Shown here one piece after another: positions 17,835 to 27,916 of a DNA stretch of 64,000 nt. Numbering within the stretch: the stretch's first letter is position 1; each line of letters begins with the position of its first letter. Source of the DNA: CAVPXC01 sp963709505 (GTDB taxonomy: Bacteria > Chloroflexota > Anaerolineae > JAAEKA01); contig CAVPXC010000029.1 in NCBI GenBank assembly GCA_963709505.1, positions 248,001 to 312,000 on the forward strand. The letters are read 5' to 3'. A model generated the notes under the pieces. It was not told where the DNA came from, did no database searches, and saw only the letters and a program-made list of their open reading frames with translations. The position numbers and the translations under genes were made by a program.

Positions 17835-18976
17835 CCGTCGTTCCCGCGGACAGCGGGAACCCATCGGGTGGTTTGCGCAAACGCGCCGGATGGATTCCTG
17901 CGTCCGCGGGCATGACGGTGAGATGGTGCAAACACGCAGATGGATGCCGCGTCGTGAACGCGGGCATGCACGGTGGTGACGCGCGGATGTACCGGTCGTT
18001 TGCAACAATACACGCACGGGATGGATGCCCGCGTCCGTGGGCATGACGGTGACGATGGCGCGTGCGGGTGTTTATCCGTCGTTCCCGCGGAAGCGGGAAC
18101 CCATCTGGGCGGTTTGCGCAAACGCGCCGGATGGATGCCTGCTTCCGCGGGCATGACGGTGGCGAGGCGCGTGCGGATGTGATCCGTCGTTCCCGCGGAC
18201 AGTGGGAACCCATCGGGTGGTTTGCGCAAACACGCAGATGGATGCCCGCGTCCGCGGGCATGACGGTGACGATGGTGCAAAACACGCCAGATGGATGCCC
18301 GCGTCCGCGGGCATGACGGTGACGATGGCGCGTGCGGGTGTTTATCCGTCGTTCCCGCGGACGCGGGAACCCATCTGGTGGTTTGCGCGACGCGCCGGAT
18401 GGATCCCGCGTCCGCGGGAATGACGGTGACGATGGTGCAAACGTGCCGGATGGATGCCCGCGTGTCCGTCGGGCATGACGGTGAGATGGTGCGCAAACGC
18501 GTGACGGCGATGATGGCGCGTGCGGGTGTCTACCGTCGTTCCCGCGGACGCGGGAACTGCATCGGGTGAGATGTGTGCGCAAACACGCAGATGGATGCCC
18601 GCGTCCGCGGGCATGACGGTGGCGAGGCGCGTGCGGGTGTTTATCCGTCGTTCCCGCGGAAAGCGGGAACCCATCTGGTGGTTTGCGCAAACACGCCGGA
18701 TGGATGCCTGCTTCCGCAGGCATGACGGTGGCGAGGCGCGTGCGGGTGTTTATCCGTCGTTCCCGCGGACGCGGGAACCCATCGGGTGGTTTGCGCAAAC
18801 GCGCCGGATGGATGCCCGCGTCCGCGGGCATGACGGTGAGATAGGCGCGTGCGGGTGTTTATCCGTCGTTCCCGGAAGCAGGAACCCATCTGGTGGTTTG
18901 CGCAGCCGGATGGATTTCCTGCTTCCGCAGGAATGACGGGGGAGCGGGCATGATGGCGGGAGCGGGCATGACGGGA
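17835..18976. repeat. Array of about eight palindromic ~107-bp units plus half-units
   Basis: Units begin CCGTCGTTCCCGCGG at about 17835, 18077, 18184, 18347, 18534, 18647, 18752 and 18863. Each full unit has a first hairpin (TTCCCGCGGACGCGGGAA), a spacer (CCATCTGGTGGTTTGCGCAA, then CGCCGGATGGATG) and a second hairpin (CCCGCGTCCGCGGGCATGAC). A linker GGCGCGTGCGGGTGTTTAT follows. Full units are about 105-113 bases. Extra half-units of about 55 bases, carrying only spacer end plus second hairpin, sit between some of them and explain the larger gaps (163, 187, 242). Open frames through the array on both strands are repeat translation, not genes. Confidence 0.9.
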
Positions 18977-18983
18977 AAAAGAA

Positions 18984-19020
18984 AACCGCCGGAAATGGCT
19001 CCAGGCCATCTCCGGCGGTT
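18984..19020 (-). terminator. Rho-independent terminator after the first CTERM-type gene
   Basis: AACCGCCGGAAATGGC (18984-18999) pairs with GCCATCTCCGGCGGTT (19005-19020). On the minus strand the stem is followed by TTTTCTTTTT. It lies 56 bases after the stop at 19076. Confidence 0.85.
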
Positions 19021-19032
19021 CTTTTCAAGCAT

Positions 19033-19064
19033 CGCCTCGAAGGGTATCATAACCCTTCGAGGCG
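19033..19064 (-). terminator. Additional 13-bp hairpin just after the stop codon
   Basis: CGCCTCGAAGGGT pairs perfectly with ACCCTTCGAGGCG around ATCATA. It lies between the stop codon and the main terminator. A similar hairpin follows the paralogous gene at 22501. Confidence 0.6.
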
Positions 19065-19075
19065 AAAGACGAAGA

Positions 19076-22000
19076 TTAGCGGCGGCGGCGCAGGGCGTAG
19101 ACTGCTGCCATGGCCAGGCCGGCAGCCACAGGCAGCGCAGCCAGGGGCAGGCCAGCCGGTATGGGTGAGGCGCCGCGGTCGCTTCGAGCTGGCTAGCGTG
19201 ACCGCGGTCGGATTTTGACGGTGAGCGTCACCGGCACCGGCACCAGATCGGTCCCGTTGCCGGGGCCGGGATCGGGGTCGTCGCTGGTCACGCACAGGTT
19301 GGCGTTGTAGGTGCCGACGGCCAGACCGGTCGAGTTGAAGGTCACTGTCACCGGTGTATTGGTGCTACCGGCGTTCGAGCCGCTGGCCGGGCTGACCGAC
19401 AGCCAGCCGACGTTCGCCGGGTTATCGCACGCTACATCCGGGACTACCGTGCCTTCGACGATGAAGGGCAGGCCCAGAGGTGTCTGCAGGTTCGTGTCGA
19501 TCACCGCCTGCCAGACATCAGCGACCGACTGCACCGCGTTACCGGTCGAGGTCTGTCCGTCGATGGTGACAGGTGGCGCCCACGGGCCGGTGTAGTTGAT
19601 GTCGCCATCCACCTGCCAATCCACCCAGTAGGTGCCTGGCGGCAGGATCGTGCCGGCGGTCGTCACGGATCCGAAGACCGGGCGGCTGGCATCCGTGGGC
19701 TGGGATTCCAGGCGGCGGTAGATGTTGGCGAAGGCCGTGCTGGCCAGGCGGTTGGTCGTCGTGTCGCCGAAGACCACCATGCTGGCCGCGTTGTCCGGCG
19801 GCCCGTCCCAGATCTGGAAGTTGATCCCTGTGATGGGCGACGGCGTGATCGGCGAGTTGCCCATGTAGGGGAAGAAGGTGATGCTGCTGACGTTCCAGCC
19901 GCCGGGGTCGGTGATCGTGAAGTCGTCGGCCACGCGGAAGCCACCGCCCAGCGAATGGTTAAAGCCGCGGCTGGACAGTCCGACGGTCACGTCGCGTGCG
20001 ATGCTCTCGTCCGCGCCGCCGGGGCCGGTGCCGGGGCTGTTGACGAGCGGGCCGTTGTCGTAGAGCACGACCTCGGGCCGCTGCCAGGTCGGCACGTTGG
20101 CCGGGGCTGCGGGCGCGGCGCCCACGGCGCCGGCTGCGTCGTCGACGGCTGCGTCGCCGGGTGCATAGCCGGGCGCATTGGCCATCGGCGGTAGGGCGGC
20201 GGGCTCTTCGGCGATCTGCCAGTTCAATGTGCCGCCGCCGGTGTTGGCCACGGTGAGCGTCTGGTTGGTGGTGGTGTTGGGATCCTGTGTGCTGCTCAGG
20301 TTGGCAGGGCTGACGTCGATGTTGGGATCGACGACCACGCCGCACTGGGTGAACTTGAAGGCGCCGATACGCAGCCGCCAGTTAGAACCATTGGTGGGGA
20401 GGTACTCGTTGACGTACCAGAAGGTGCAGTCGTCCACCGGGTCGATGTTCATCGAGGTATAGTCCCCCAGCGATTGCCCGAAGTTTGGGATCCAGTGCCG
20501 TTGATGATCGACGCTTCCCCCTGCGGCATGGTGCCCAAGGGTCGGTCGACAGGCGGCCGGTGTACCACGAGCTCGGGAAGGTAGTTGTGGCGTTGGAAGC
20601 ACTATAGCCGAGCGCCATGTTGCCGGCGTTGTCCTGGGCGATCGATCCCATCCAGCGGAAGATGCCATCGGCGCCGCCGGGGTTATAGGTGCCTTCCTGG
20701 TAGATCATCGGCGAACTGTTGGGGCTGCGGATCTCCCACCAGCGGATGCCGGCCATGCCGGTCGTAGCTTCGACCGACTGGTTGGTCACCAGCGACTGGT
20801 GGGTGCCGAAGTTCCGGTAGGCCAGGCGGTACATCGGTCGCTGACGGTAGCCGAGGTGGTCGATCTTGTTGGCCGTGCCCGGCTGCGGGATGCAGGGCGC
20901 TGGGAGGGGTGTGCAGGGGAAGCATCGTGTCGTAGGCCGCGATCGGGATCGTGTTGGCCAGGGTGAAGGTGGAGAGGGCCGGCGTGGTGAAGTTGGCCGT
21001 GAATTTCCAGAGCGTCAGGGCGTCCTGCGGCGCGCCATAGGGGCCGCCGTTGTCCATCGAGCCCACAAAGTAGTTCGGGGTGCCGGCAGGCGGCAGCGTC
21101 GTGCCGTCCAAGTCAGAGGGCAGCAGGCCGTCGCCGATGTTGTAGGGCGTCGCGCCGGGCGGGACCAGGAACGAGATCACTTGGGCGGCGGGGTTGCCGG
21201 CGATCAATTGTGCGCGGTTGACGGCGTAGGCGCCGACGCCGACGAAGGGGCCGGCAGGTCCGAATTCACGGGTGCTGATGTACAGCGCGTCGGACCAGAA
21301 GCCATACTTAGGATAGTCCGGGAAGTTGGTGCCGGTGCTGAAGGCCCAGCGGTAGTACGCGCCGGTTGGATCGGGTGTCGTTGAGACGGCCACACAGTTG
21401 AAGTAGGTCGGACCCGACGCCGTGAACTGGCTCAGCATCCAGCGGTCCGAGATCTGGTCGTAGAGGACGATCGGGTCACCGGCGTTTTCAGTCTGGCAGG
21501 CGCCTCCAAAGCCGGCCCAGAGGGTGTTATTCAGCGCCGGGCCGTAGAGCGAGCCGCCTGTCTTGTTGAAGACCTCAAAGGACAGGTTGCTCATGGCCAC
21601 GTAGTGGTTGGGGCCTACGTCGCCGACTGGGTCAGGGGGTTGTACCCCCGAAGTGTTGCTTGGCCCATCGAAGCTCACGCTGGGGGCGGGGATCAGCGAC
21701 GGGCCGTAAGTGGTCTGCAGGGCCGCGTCGGCGTCCTGCGGGCCGAGCGGGCCTTCCAGGCCGGTGGCGCGCTCGGGGATCTCGAAAGGGGTTGCCCTCC
21801 TGTGGCACGAGCGGGGCGATGTCGCGCAGAGGCGGCGAGACGTCGAACTTGACGGCGGTGCTCACGCCGCGATAGATGCCCGCAGGCGGCACTTCGGGTC
21901 CTTGTGCGGCGGGGGCTGCCGCCACAGGGACCACGAAGGATGCGATCATGGACAGGACCACGATCAGCACGAGCGTTGGGGGAAGAACTCGTCGATGCAT
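19076..22000 (-). CDS. Secreted/anchored extracellular protein, large paralog, frame broken several times
   Basis: The ATG at 22000 has AAGGAG upstream; a signal peptide follows (LPPTLVLIVVLSMIASFVVP). The main domain contains SFDGPSNTSGVQPPDPVGDV, NHYVAMSNLSFEVFNKTGGS, DPIVLYDQISDRWMLSQF and GIRWWEIRSPNSSP. I do not recognise this family. Unlike its paralog at 22541-24353 it has an inserted region after about 20380: a repeat-type domain (NPNTTTNQTLTVANTGGGTL), a beta-sandwich part and a DPDPGPGNGTD stretch. It ends with a membrane helix and basic tail after VPVTLTV (LPVAAGLAMAAVYALRRRR), like a CTERM-type sorting signal. Frame changes occur near 21770, 20890, 20490 and in the tail near 19165-19190. 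Confidence 0.65.
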
Positions 22001-22166
22001 GTTGTATCTCCTTACTGCAGTGGTGAGGAACAAACTGAGCGCAGGGCGATGGTGCGCCCAGACACGACAGGTGGGCGTCGATACACGTGGAGCTTTCCGG
22101 CCCGAACTCTGCGTAGCAATCGGCGGCAACCTATGGACGCTGAGGAAAACGAACAGGCTTAAGGCT

Positions 22167-22194
22167 ATTGTACCGTAAAGCGATGGTCTGTCAA
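22167..22194 (-). promoter_or_regulatory. Strong sigma70-type promoter of the large paralog
   Basis: TTGACA (22189-22194) and TACAAT (22167-22172) are separated by 16 bases on the minus strand. The leader to the ATG is about 160 bases and is conserved in the paralog. Confidence 0.8.
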
Positions 22195-22244
22195 CCTGCC
22201 GATTGGGGGGGGGTAGCCGTTGCAAGTCCGGTGCGCGTCGCTCT

Positions 22245-22357
22245 CGCGTACGTGTCTGTTTCGTCACTGTCTTTCGTCACTGCCGTGGTACTCACTACTC
22301 GTCACTGCCCGTGGTACTCACTGCTCGTACTACTCTCGTGCCGTGGTACTGACTACT
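22245..22357. repeat. Degenerate short tandem repeat (CGTCACTGCCGTGGTACTCA type)
   Basis: The phrases CGTCACTG, CGTGGTACTCACT and ACTCGT recur irregularly several times between 22245 and 22357. No gene is visible. The block is directly next to a palindromic module. Confidence 0.55.
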
Positions 22358-22440
22358 CGTCACTCCCGCAAAAGCGGGAGCCCATCTGGCGGTTTGCGCA
22401 AGCGCGCCGGATGGATGCCCGCGTGAAGCAGGCATGACGG
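22358..22440. repeat. Single copy of the palindromic module of the 17.8-kb array
   Basis: It begins CGTCACTCCCGCAAAAGCGG and contains CCCATCTGGCGGTTTGCGCA, then GCGCCGGATGGATGCCCGCG and GGCATGACGG. The architecture is the same as one unit of the array at 17835-18976. It lies just beyond the terminator of the next gene. Confidence 0.8.
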
Positions 22441-22449
22441 AAACAAGAA

Positions 22450-22486
22450 AACCGCCGGAAGTGGCTCCAGGCCATCTCCGGCGGTT
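22450..22486 (-). terminator. Rho-independent terminator of the small paralog
   Basis: AACCGCCGGAAGTGGC pairs with GCCATCTCCGGCGGTT. TTTTCTTGTTT follows on the minus strand. It is nearly the same sequence as the terminator at 18984, so the duplication included the 3' end. A second hairpin, TCCCGAAGGGT with ACCCTTCGGGA, sits at 22501-22528. Confidence 0.8.
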
Positions 22487-22540
22487 CCTTTCAAGCGTCG
22501 TCCCGAAGGGTTTCAAGACCCTTCGGGACAGGAGACAAGA

Positions 22541-24353
22541 CTAGCGACGCCGACGCAGGGCGTAGACGGCAGCCATGGCCAGGCCGGCCGCGACGGGCAG
22601 CACACCCAACGGCAGGCTTGCCGGCACGGGGGCTGGCATCTGGCTCGCTTCGATGCTGGCTAGCGTGACCGCGGTCGGCGACGAGCACTCGTTGAACTTG
22701 AAGGCGCCGATACGCAGCCGCCAGTTAGTGCCATTGGTAGGAAGGTACTCGTTGACGTACCAGAACGTGCAGTCGTCCACCGGGTCGACGCTCATCGAGG
22801 TGTAGTCGCCCCAGCGGTTGCCGCCACTGGTCAGCGAGCCGGTGCCGTTGATAATCGACCCCTCGCCCTGCGGCATCGTGCCCAGTGGGTCGGTGGCCAG
22901 GCGGCCGGTGTACCACGAACTGGGGTAGGTAGTGGTGGCGCTGGAGGCGCTGTAGCCTAGCGCCATGTTGCCGTCGTTGTCTTGGGCGATCGAGCCCATC
23001 CAGCGATGGATGCTATCGGTGGCGCCGGGGTTATAAGTGCCTTCCTGGTAAACAATCGGCGAGCTGTTGGGGCTGCGGATCTCCCACCAACGGATGCCGG
23101 ACATGCCGGTCGTAGCCTCGACAGACTGGTTGGTCACCAGCGACTCATGGGTGCCGAAGTTTCGATAGGCCAGGCGGTGTAGCGGTCGCTGGCGGTAGCC
23201 GAGGTGGTCGACCTTGTAGGTCGTGCCCGGCTGCGGGATGCAGGAGCGGCCGCTGCAGATCGAGAGCATCGTGTCATAGGCGGCAATCGGGATCGTGTTG
23301 GCCAGGACGAAGGTCGAATTGGCGGGCGTGGCGAAGTCGGCGTGGAATTTCCACAGGGTCAGCGCGTCCTGCGGCGCACTATAGGGTCCGCCGTTGTCCA
23401 TCGAACCAACGTAGTAGTTCGGGGAACCTGCAGGTGGCAGGGTCGTGCCATCCAGGTCAGAGGGCAACAGGCCGTCGCCGACGTTGTAGGGCGTTGCACC
23501 GCGCGGGACCAGGAACGAGATCACCTGGGCGGCGGGGTTGCCGGCGATCAGTTGCGCGCGGTTGACCGCATAGGCGCCTATACCGGTGAAGGTTGCACCG
23601 TTCGCAAAGTCACGGGTGCTGATGTACAGCGCGTCGGACCAAAAGCCATATTTTGGATAGTCCGGGAAGTTGGTGCCGGTGCTGAAGGCCCAGCGGTAGT
23701 ACGAGCCGGTTGGATCGGCAGTCGTCGAGACGGCTACACAGTTGTAATAAGTTGGGCCCGATTGGCGGTGAACTGGCTGAGCATCCAGCGGTCAGCGATC
23801 TGGTCGTAGAGCACGATCGGGTCACCGGCGTTTTCAGTCTGGCAGGCGCCTCCAAAGCCGGCCCACAGGGTATTGTTCAGCGCCGGGCCGTAGAGCGAGC
23901 GTGCCGGTCTTGCTGTAGACCGCAAAGCGTCAGGTTGCTCATGGCTACGACGTGGTTCGGGCCGACGTCGCCGACCGGATCGGGCGGGTTGACGCCAGAG
24001 GTGTTGACTGGGGCCGTCGAAGCTGACGATCGGCGCGGGGATCAGCGACGGGCCGTAGGTGGTCTGCAAGGCCGCGTCGGCGTCCTGCGGGCCGAGCGGG
24101 CCTTCCAGGCCGGTGGCGCGCTCGGGGATCTCGAAGGGCTTGCTCGTCCTGTGGCACGAGCGGGGCGATCGTCGCGCAGAGGCGGCGAGACGTCGAACTT
24201 GACGGCGGTGCTGACGCCGCGGATAGATCGCCCGCAGGCGTGCACTTCGGGTCCTTGTGCGGCGGGGGCTGCCGCCACAGGGATCACGAAGGATGCGATC
24301 ATGGACAGGACCACGATCAGCACGAGCGTTGGGGGAAGAACTCGTCGATGCAT
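22541..24353 (-). CDS. Secreted/anchored extracellular protein, small paralog, frame broken near the N-terminus
   Basis: Paralog of the gene at 19076-22000, with the same signal peptide, core motifs and promoter. The core includes LVPRGATPYNVGDGLLPSDL, YVGSMDNGGPYSAPQDALTL, YRNFGTHESLVTNQSVEATT and WGDYTSMSVDPVDDCTFWYV. It lacks the inserted domain of the other copy and goes straight to the tail LASIEASQMPAPVPASLPLG, followed by VLPVAAGLAMAAVYALRRRR. This is a hydrophobic helix with a basic end, resembling a CTERM-type anchor. Frame changes lie between about 23530 and 24230. Function unknown; location at the cell surface is inferred from both ends of the protein. Confidence 0.7.
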
Positions 24354-24520
24354 GTTGTATCTCCTTACTGCAATGGTGAGGAACAAACTGAACGCAGGAC
24401 GATGGTGCGCCCAGACACGACCGGTGGGCGTCGATGCACGTGGAGCTTTCTGGCTCGAACTCCGCGTAGCATCCGGCGCCAACCTATGGACACTGAGGAA
24501 AAACGAACAGGAATACGGCT

Positions 24521-24548
24521 ATTGTACCGGAAAGCGATGGTCTGTCAA
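24521..24548 (-). promoter_or_regulatory. Strong sigma70-type promoter of the small paralog
   Basis: TTGACA (24543-24548) and TACAAT (24521-24526), 16 bases apart on the minus strand. It matches the promoter of the other paralog; the whole 5' region of about 200 bases is highly similar. Confidence 0.8.
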
Positions 24549-24584
24549 CCTGGCCGATTGGGGGCTGGCTGTGGTTCACATTTT

Positions 24585-24674
24585 CGTCATTCCCACTCTC
24601 GTTCGGAAGCGGGAGCCCATCTGGCGGTTTGCGCAAGCGCGGCGGATGGATGCTCCGCGTACGTAGGCATGACG
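24585..24674. repeat. Second single copy of the palindromic module
   Basis: It runs CGTCATTCCC ... GCGGGAGCCCATCTGGCGGT, then TTGCGCAAGCGCGGCGGATG, to GGCATGACG. Like the copy at 22358 it stands immediately beyond a terminator, here that of the M14 gene. Confidence 0.75.
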
Positions 24675-24680
24675 AGACAA

Positions 24681-24706
24681 AAAGCCCCTGTGTCCACAGG
24701 GGCTTT
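24681..24706 (-). terminator. Rho-independent terminator of the M14 peptidase gene
   Basis: AAAGCCCCTGTG pairs with CACAGGGGCTTT; the minus strand continues TTTTTG. It lies 55 bases after the stop. Confidence 0.85.
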
Positions 24707-24760
24707 CTTGAGATGCGAACCATTTCAATCCGCTTCACTTGAGCGAATTGCGGCGATAGC

Positions 24761-27700
24761 CTACTGGCAGCCGACGATCCAGCGCTGGGCCACTGCGATG
24801 ACGTCGTCGACGTCCACGGATCCGTCCTGGTCGAAGTCGTAGGCCGGCGTGTTGGTGCCGAATGCGCCGGCTACCAGCTGCACGTCGACGATGTCGACGC
24901 CGCCGATGCCGTTGACGTTGTACGGGCAGGTCGCTTGGCAGGACTGCACGACCACATCGTCGATGCTCCAGCCCTCGCGGGAGACCGAGCTGTCGGTGCC
25001 CACGCGGAAGCGGAATTGGACTGTCTGCCCGGCATAGGTGTTGATATCGACGATGCTGTTGAGCCAATCCTGCGGGTCGCCGCACCAGGCTTGCAGGCCA
25101 GCCAGCGGATTGCTGCTAGCCACTCGCGATCGTGCCGTTGTAGGGATCGGTCAACAGCTTGGCACTGGGTACCTGCGTCCACGTCGATGCCGCCGTTGGT
25201 GCTGATTTCCAGAATGGCGCCGTCGTAGCAAGCGGTTGCGCTGACGGACTCTCGAGCACCTGGCGGTTCCAGAATTTGAGCGAGATCGGGCTCTGACCTG
25301 CTGGGCAGGGTGATCGGCGGTGAGACAAGCCGTTGGTCGCTCGACGGAGCCTGAGCCGGCGGCATGATAGGCGTAGCTGCCGGAGTGCACGTTGGTAGTC
25401 CACAAGGCCCATGTGTTGCCGGTGCCGCCGGCGCCGAGGGTCCAGCCGTTAGCGCCGCCCTCGAAGCCCTCGGTCAGGACGATGCTGGGCTGCAGGCCGG
25501 GGCCGCAGTCGCCGGGCGCTGCCAGGGTGCGTGAAGCTGTAGACGGCCGAGTACGCGCCGGCGCCGCAGGCGTTCTCAGCCCAGACACGCCAGAAATACG
25601 TCATGCTCGTGTTGAAGGCGCCGGCCGGTGTGAAACTGGTGGCGGTCAGGCCGGAGGCTGAAGCGACGATAGTTAGCAAACGATGGGCTGGTGGCGACCT
25701 GGATGCTGTAGCTGGCGGCCTGGGCCACCGGGCTCCAGGTGAAGGTCGGCGTGGCCGAGACGCCGGTCGCGCCGTTGGCCGGGGCGGTCAATGTGACGGA
25801 GCCGGGCGCAGCGTTGGATACGATCAGCTGCAGGGGTGTATTCTGCGAGCCGCCGGTATAGGCGCCGGTGAGCGTCATGGAATAGGCGCCAGGGGCGGCC
25901 GCGCCGGTGTTGCCGATGGTCAAGACCGTGTTGCCGGGGCCGGCCACCGGGTTGACCGAGAAGTTCGTCGTGGTGCCGGCCGGGTTGCCCGTGACGTTAA
26001 AGGTCACCTGGCCGGCATAGCCGACGCTGATGTTGTAGAGTGCGTTGTTGGGTGAACACACGGTCTGGCTGGCCGGCGTGGCGCTGAAGGCCGTCACGTC
26101 GAGGAAAACTGCGCTGAATCGCGCCCCAGTTGTTGGCCGCATCCTTGCCGCGCACGAAAACGATGTGGCGGCCGCCGCCAAGGCCCGTGGTATTGACCGT
26201 GGCGACGACGTTCTCGATCGTGCTGTTGAAAGTGCCGTCGGCCGCGGCCATGGGGTAGGCGACCGCTCCCACTCCCCACGGCGGCGTGTCAATGTAGTAC
26301 TCGGCCGCGGCGATGGCTTGGGTCGGCTCGGCGCCGTTGGAGTTGTTGAAGCGCGTGTCGTTGATCGTCGCGGTCAGGTTCACGGCCTGGCCGGGCGTCA
26401 CGGTGGCTGGTGTGGCCGTGACGGTGAGCGCGTCAGGTCCGGCGGGCGTCATGTACGGGGTGCGGACCACCTTGGCGGCATAGACCAGCGCCTGGAGGTT
26501 GTCGGGCAGGATCGTGTTCTCGAAGGTGGAGCAGTCCTGGAAGAAAGTCGGTGCCCAACTCGAAGGTATAGGCCGCCACGCCCAGGTCGCCGTAGCCGAA
26601 GTCGTCGGTGGTGCCGTCGGTGGGGTAGAGGCCGATGGCCTGATCCGGCGTGTAGTTGTTGAAGTAGGCGAACTTGCGGCCCAGCGTCTGCAAGGCCGGG
26701 CCGTTGGGCGCCACGGTGCTCGTGAAGCCCCAAGGCCACAGGACCAGCTCGCTGTAGCTGTGGACGTCCAGGTAGACGCCGGTTGCATCCACCGGCGCGG
26801 CTGCGGTCAGTGGATCGGCGCGCTGGTCCGGGAAGATGGACCGCATGTAGCTTTGAACGGCCTGGACTTCTGGCTCGGAGGCAGGGCTGGGGCCGCGGTA
26901 GGTGAGATCACACTGGATCCGCTCGATCCGCCGCAGCAGCCCCACTGGAAGGCGAAGTTGCGGTTCAGGTCGGCGCCGCGCGAGGTGCTGGTGGCGCCGC
27001 AGTAGTTCTGGTTGGTGTTCTTGCGCCACGACAAGCCCGTCTCGGCCTGTTTGCGGCCGTCGGGGTTGGTGTGCAGCATGATGTGGATCTCGTGGTGGTC
27101 CAGGATCCAGGTGGCGTCGGCGTTCGTGCCGTAGTTATTGACCAGGTACTCGGCGAAGCGGGTTACCAACTCAGCCGTCGTGTACTCACGGGCGTGGATC
27201 GCGGCGGTGATGAAGAGTTTGGGCTTGGGACCCGGCATGGCCGAATTGGTCAGCTTGAGCACCTTCATGTCGTAGCCGGGCAGCCCGCCGGCCGTCGCCT
27301 TCTCCCAGGAGTCGCCTGCGTCGACGAAGCTGGCCAGGGTCGGGTGCGCGGCGATGATGCTGTCGCCTGTGGCGAAGGTCTCCTCGACCGTGCGGTAGCA
27401 CGGGTAGCCGGGAATGCCGCTTTCCTGCCCCGGCGGCGGCGTCTGCCGGCGTCAGCTTGGCCGTTTCGGCCAGGTCGATTTGAGTGCGCATGCCCAGACC
27501 AAGCAGCTGGGCGTAGCTGTCCTTGTCCACGGCAACCAGCACGTATTGTTCCTTCTTGTTGTTGTATTCAAAGACGTCAAAGTCGGCTAGTGCGCTGATT
27601 TGATCGGGGGTGTCGTAGTACACGCGCACGACGAACTTGCCGTCAGGGAATTGGCTGATGTCCTGCGCGGCGACGCTGGAGACGCCTGCGGCCGGCAGGG

Positions 27701-27764
27701 CGGCGAGAAGGACCAGGCTGAACAGCAGAGCCAGGGACGCAGTGGTCCAAAGGCGTGATTTCAT
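24761..27764 (-). CDS. Secreted M14 zinc carboxypeptidase with fibronectin-like and dockerin-like domains, frame broken several times
   Basis: The ATG at 27764 follows GGAGG; a signal peptide follows (ASLALLFSLVLLAALPAAG). The M14 catalytic domain has ITAAIHAREYTTAELVTRF (first zinc His and Glu), HTNPDGRKQAETG, RGADLNRNFAFQWG and YLDVHSYSELVLWPWG (third zinc ligand His). The region around AAYTFELGTDFFQDC carries the catalytic-type Glu. Downstream are beta-sandwich domains, including a fibronectin-III-like segment (PTFTWSPVAQAASYSIQVAT). The C-terminus is dockerin-like: NVNGIGGVDIVDVQLVAGAF and FDQDGSVDVDDVIAVAQRW. Frame changes are seen near 27430, 26900, 26550, 26105, 25680, 25520, 25310 and 25120. 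An extracellular exopeptidase is inferred, probably working alongside the subtilase. Confidence 0.8.
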
Positions 27765-27823
27765 GGGGGTATCCTCCGATTTAGCTGAGTGGAATGCGCC
27801 CGAAGTCGGGCTGATCGTGATTT

Positions 27824-27852
27824 ATTCTACAGCTTAATCCGGTCAGGGACAA
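27824..27852 (-). promoter_or_regulatory. Sigma70-type promoter of the M14 gene
   Basis: TTGTCC (27847-27852) and TAGAAT (27824-27829) with 17 bases between them on the minus strand, 60 bases before the ATG. Confidence 0.6.
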
Positions 27853-27916
27853 ATGAAGGGGCCTCTCTTCAGCCCGCAGGTTTCTGTTTAGGGATGCAGC
27901 GGATGCGGACCACGGC

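Noticed and set aside
17686..18831. Long open frames on both strands through 17.8-19.0 kb (up to about 380 codons)
   Set aside because: They translate the palindromic repeat units over and over (phrases like MDARVRGHDG and ADAGIHPARLRKPPDG), have no start signals and exist in several frames at once.
17835..18976. CRISPR array
   Set aside because: The repeats are palindromic modules with related, not unique, intervening sequence and irregular spacing; no cas genes are near.
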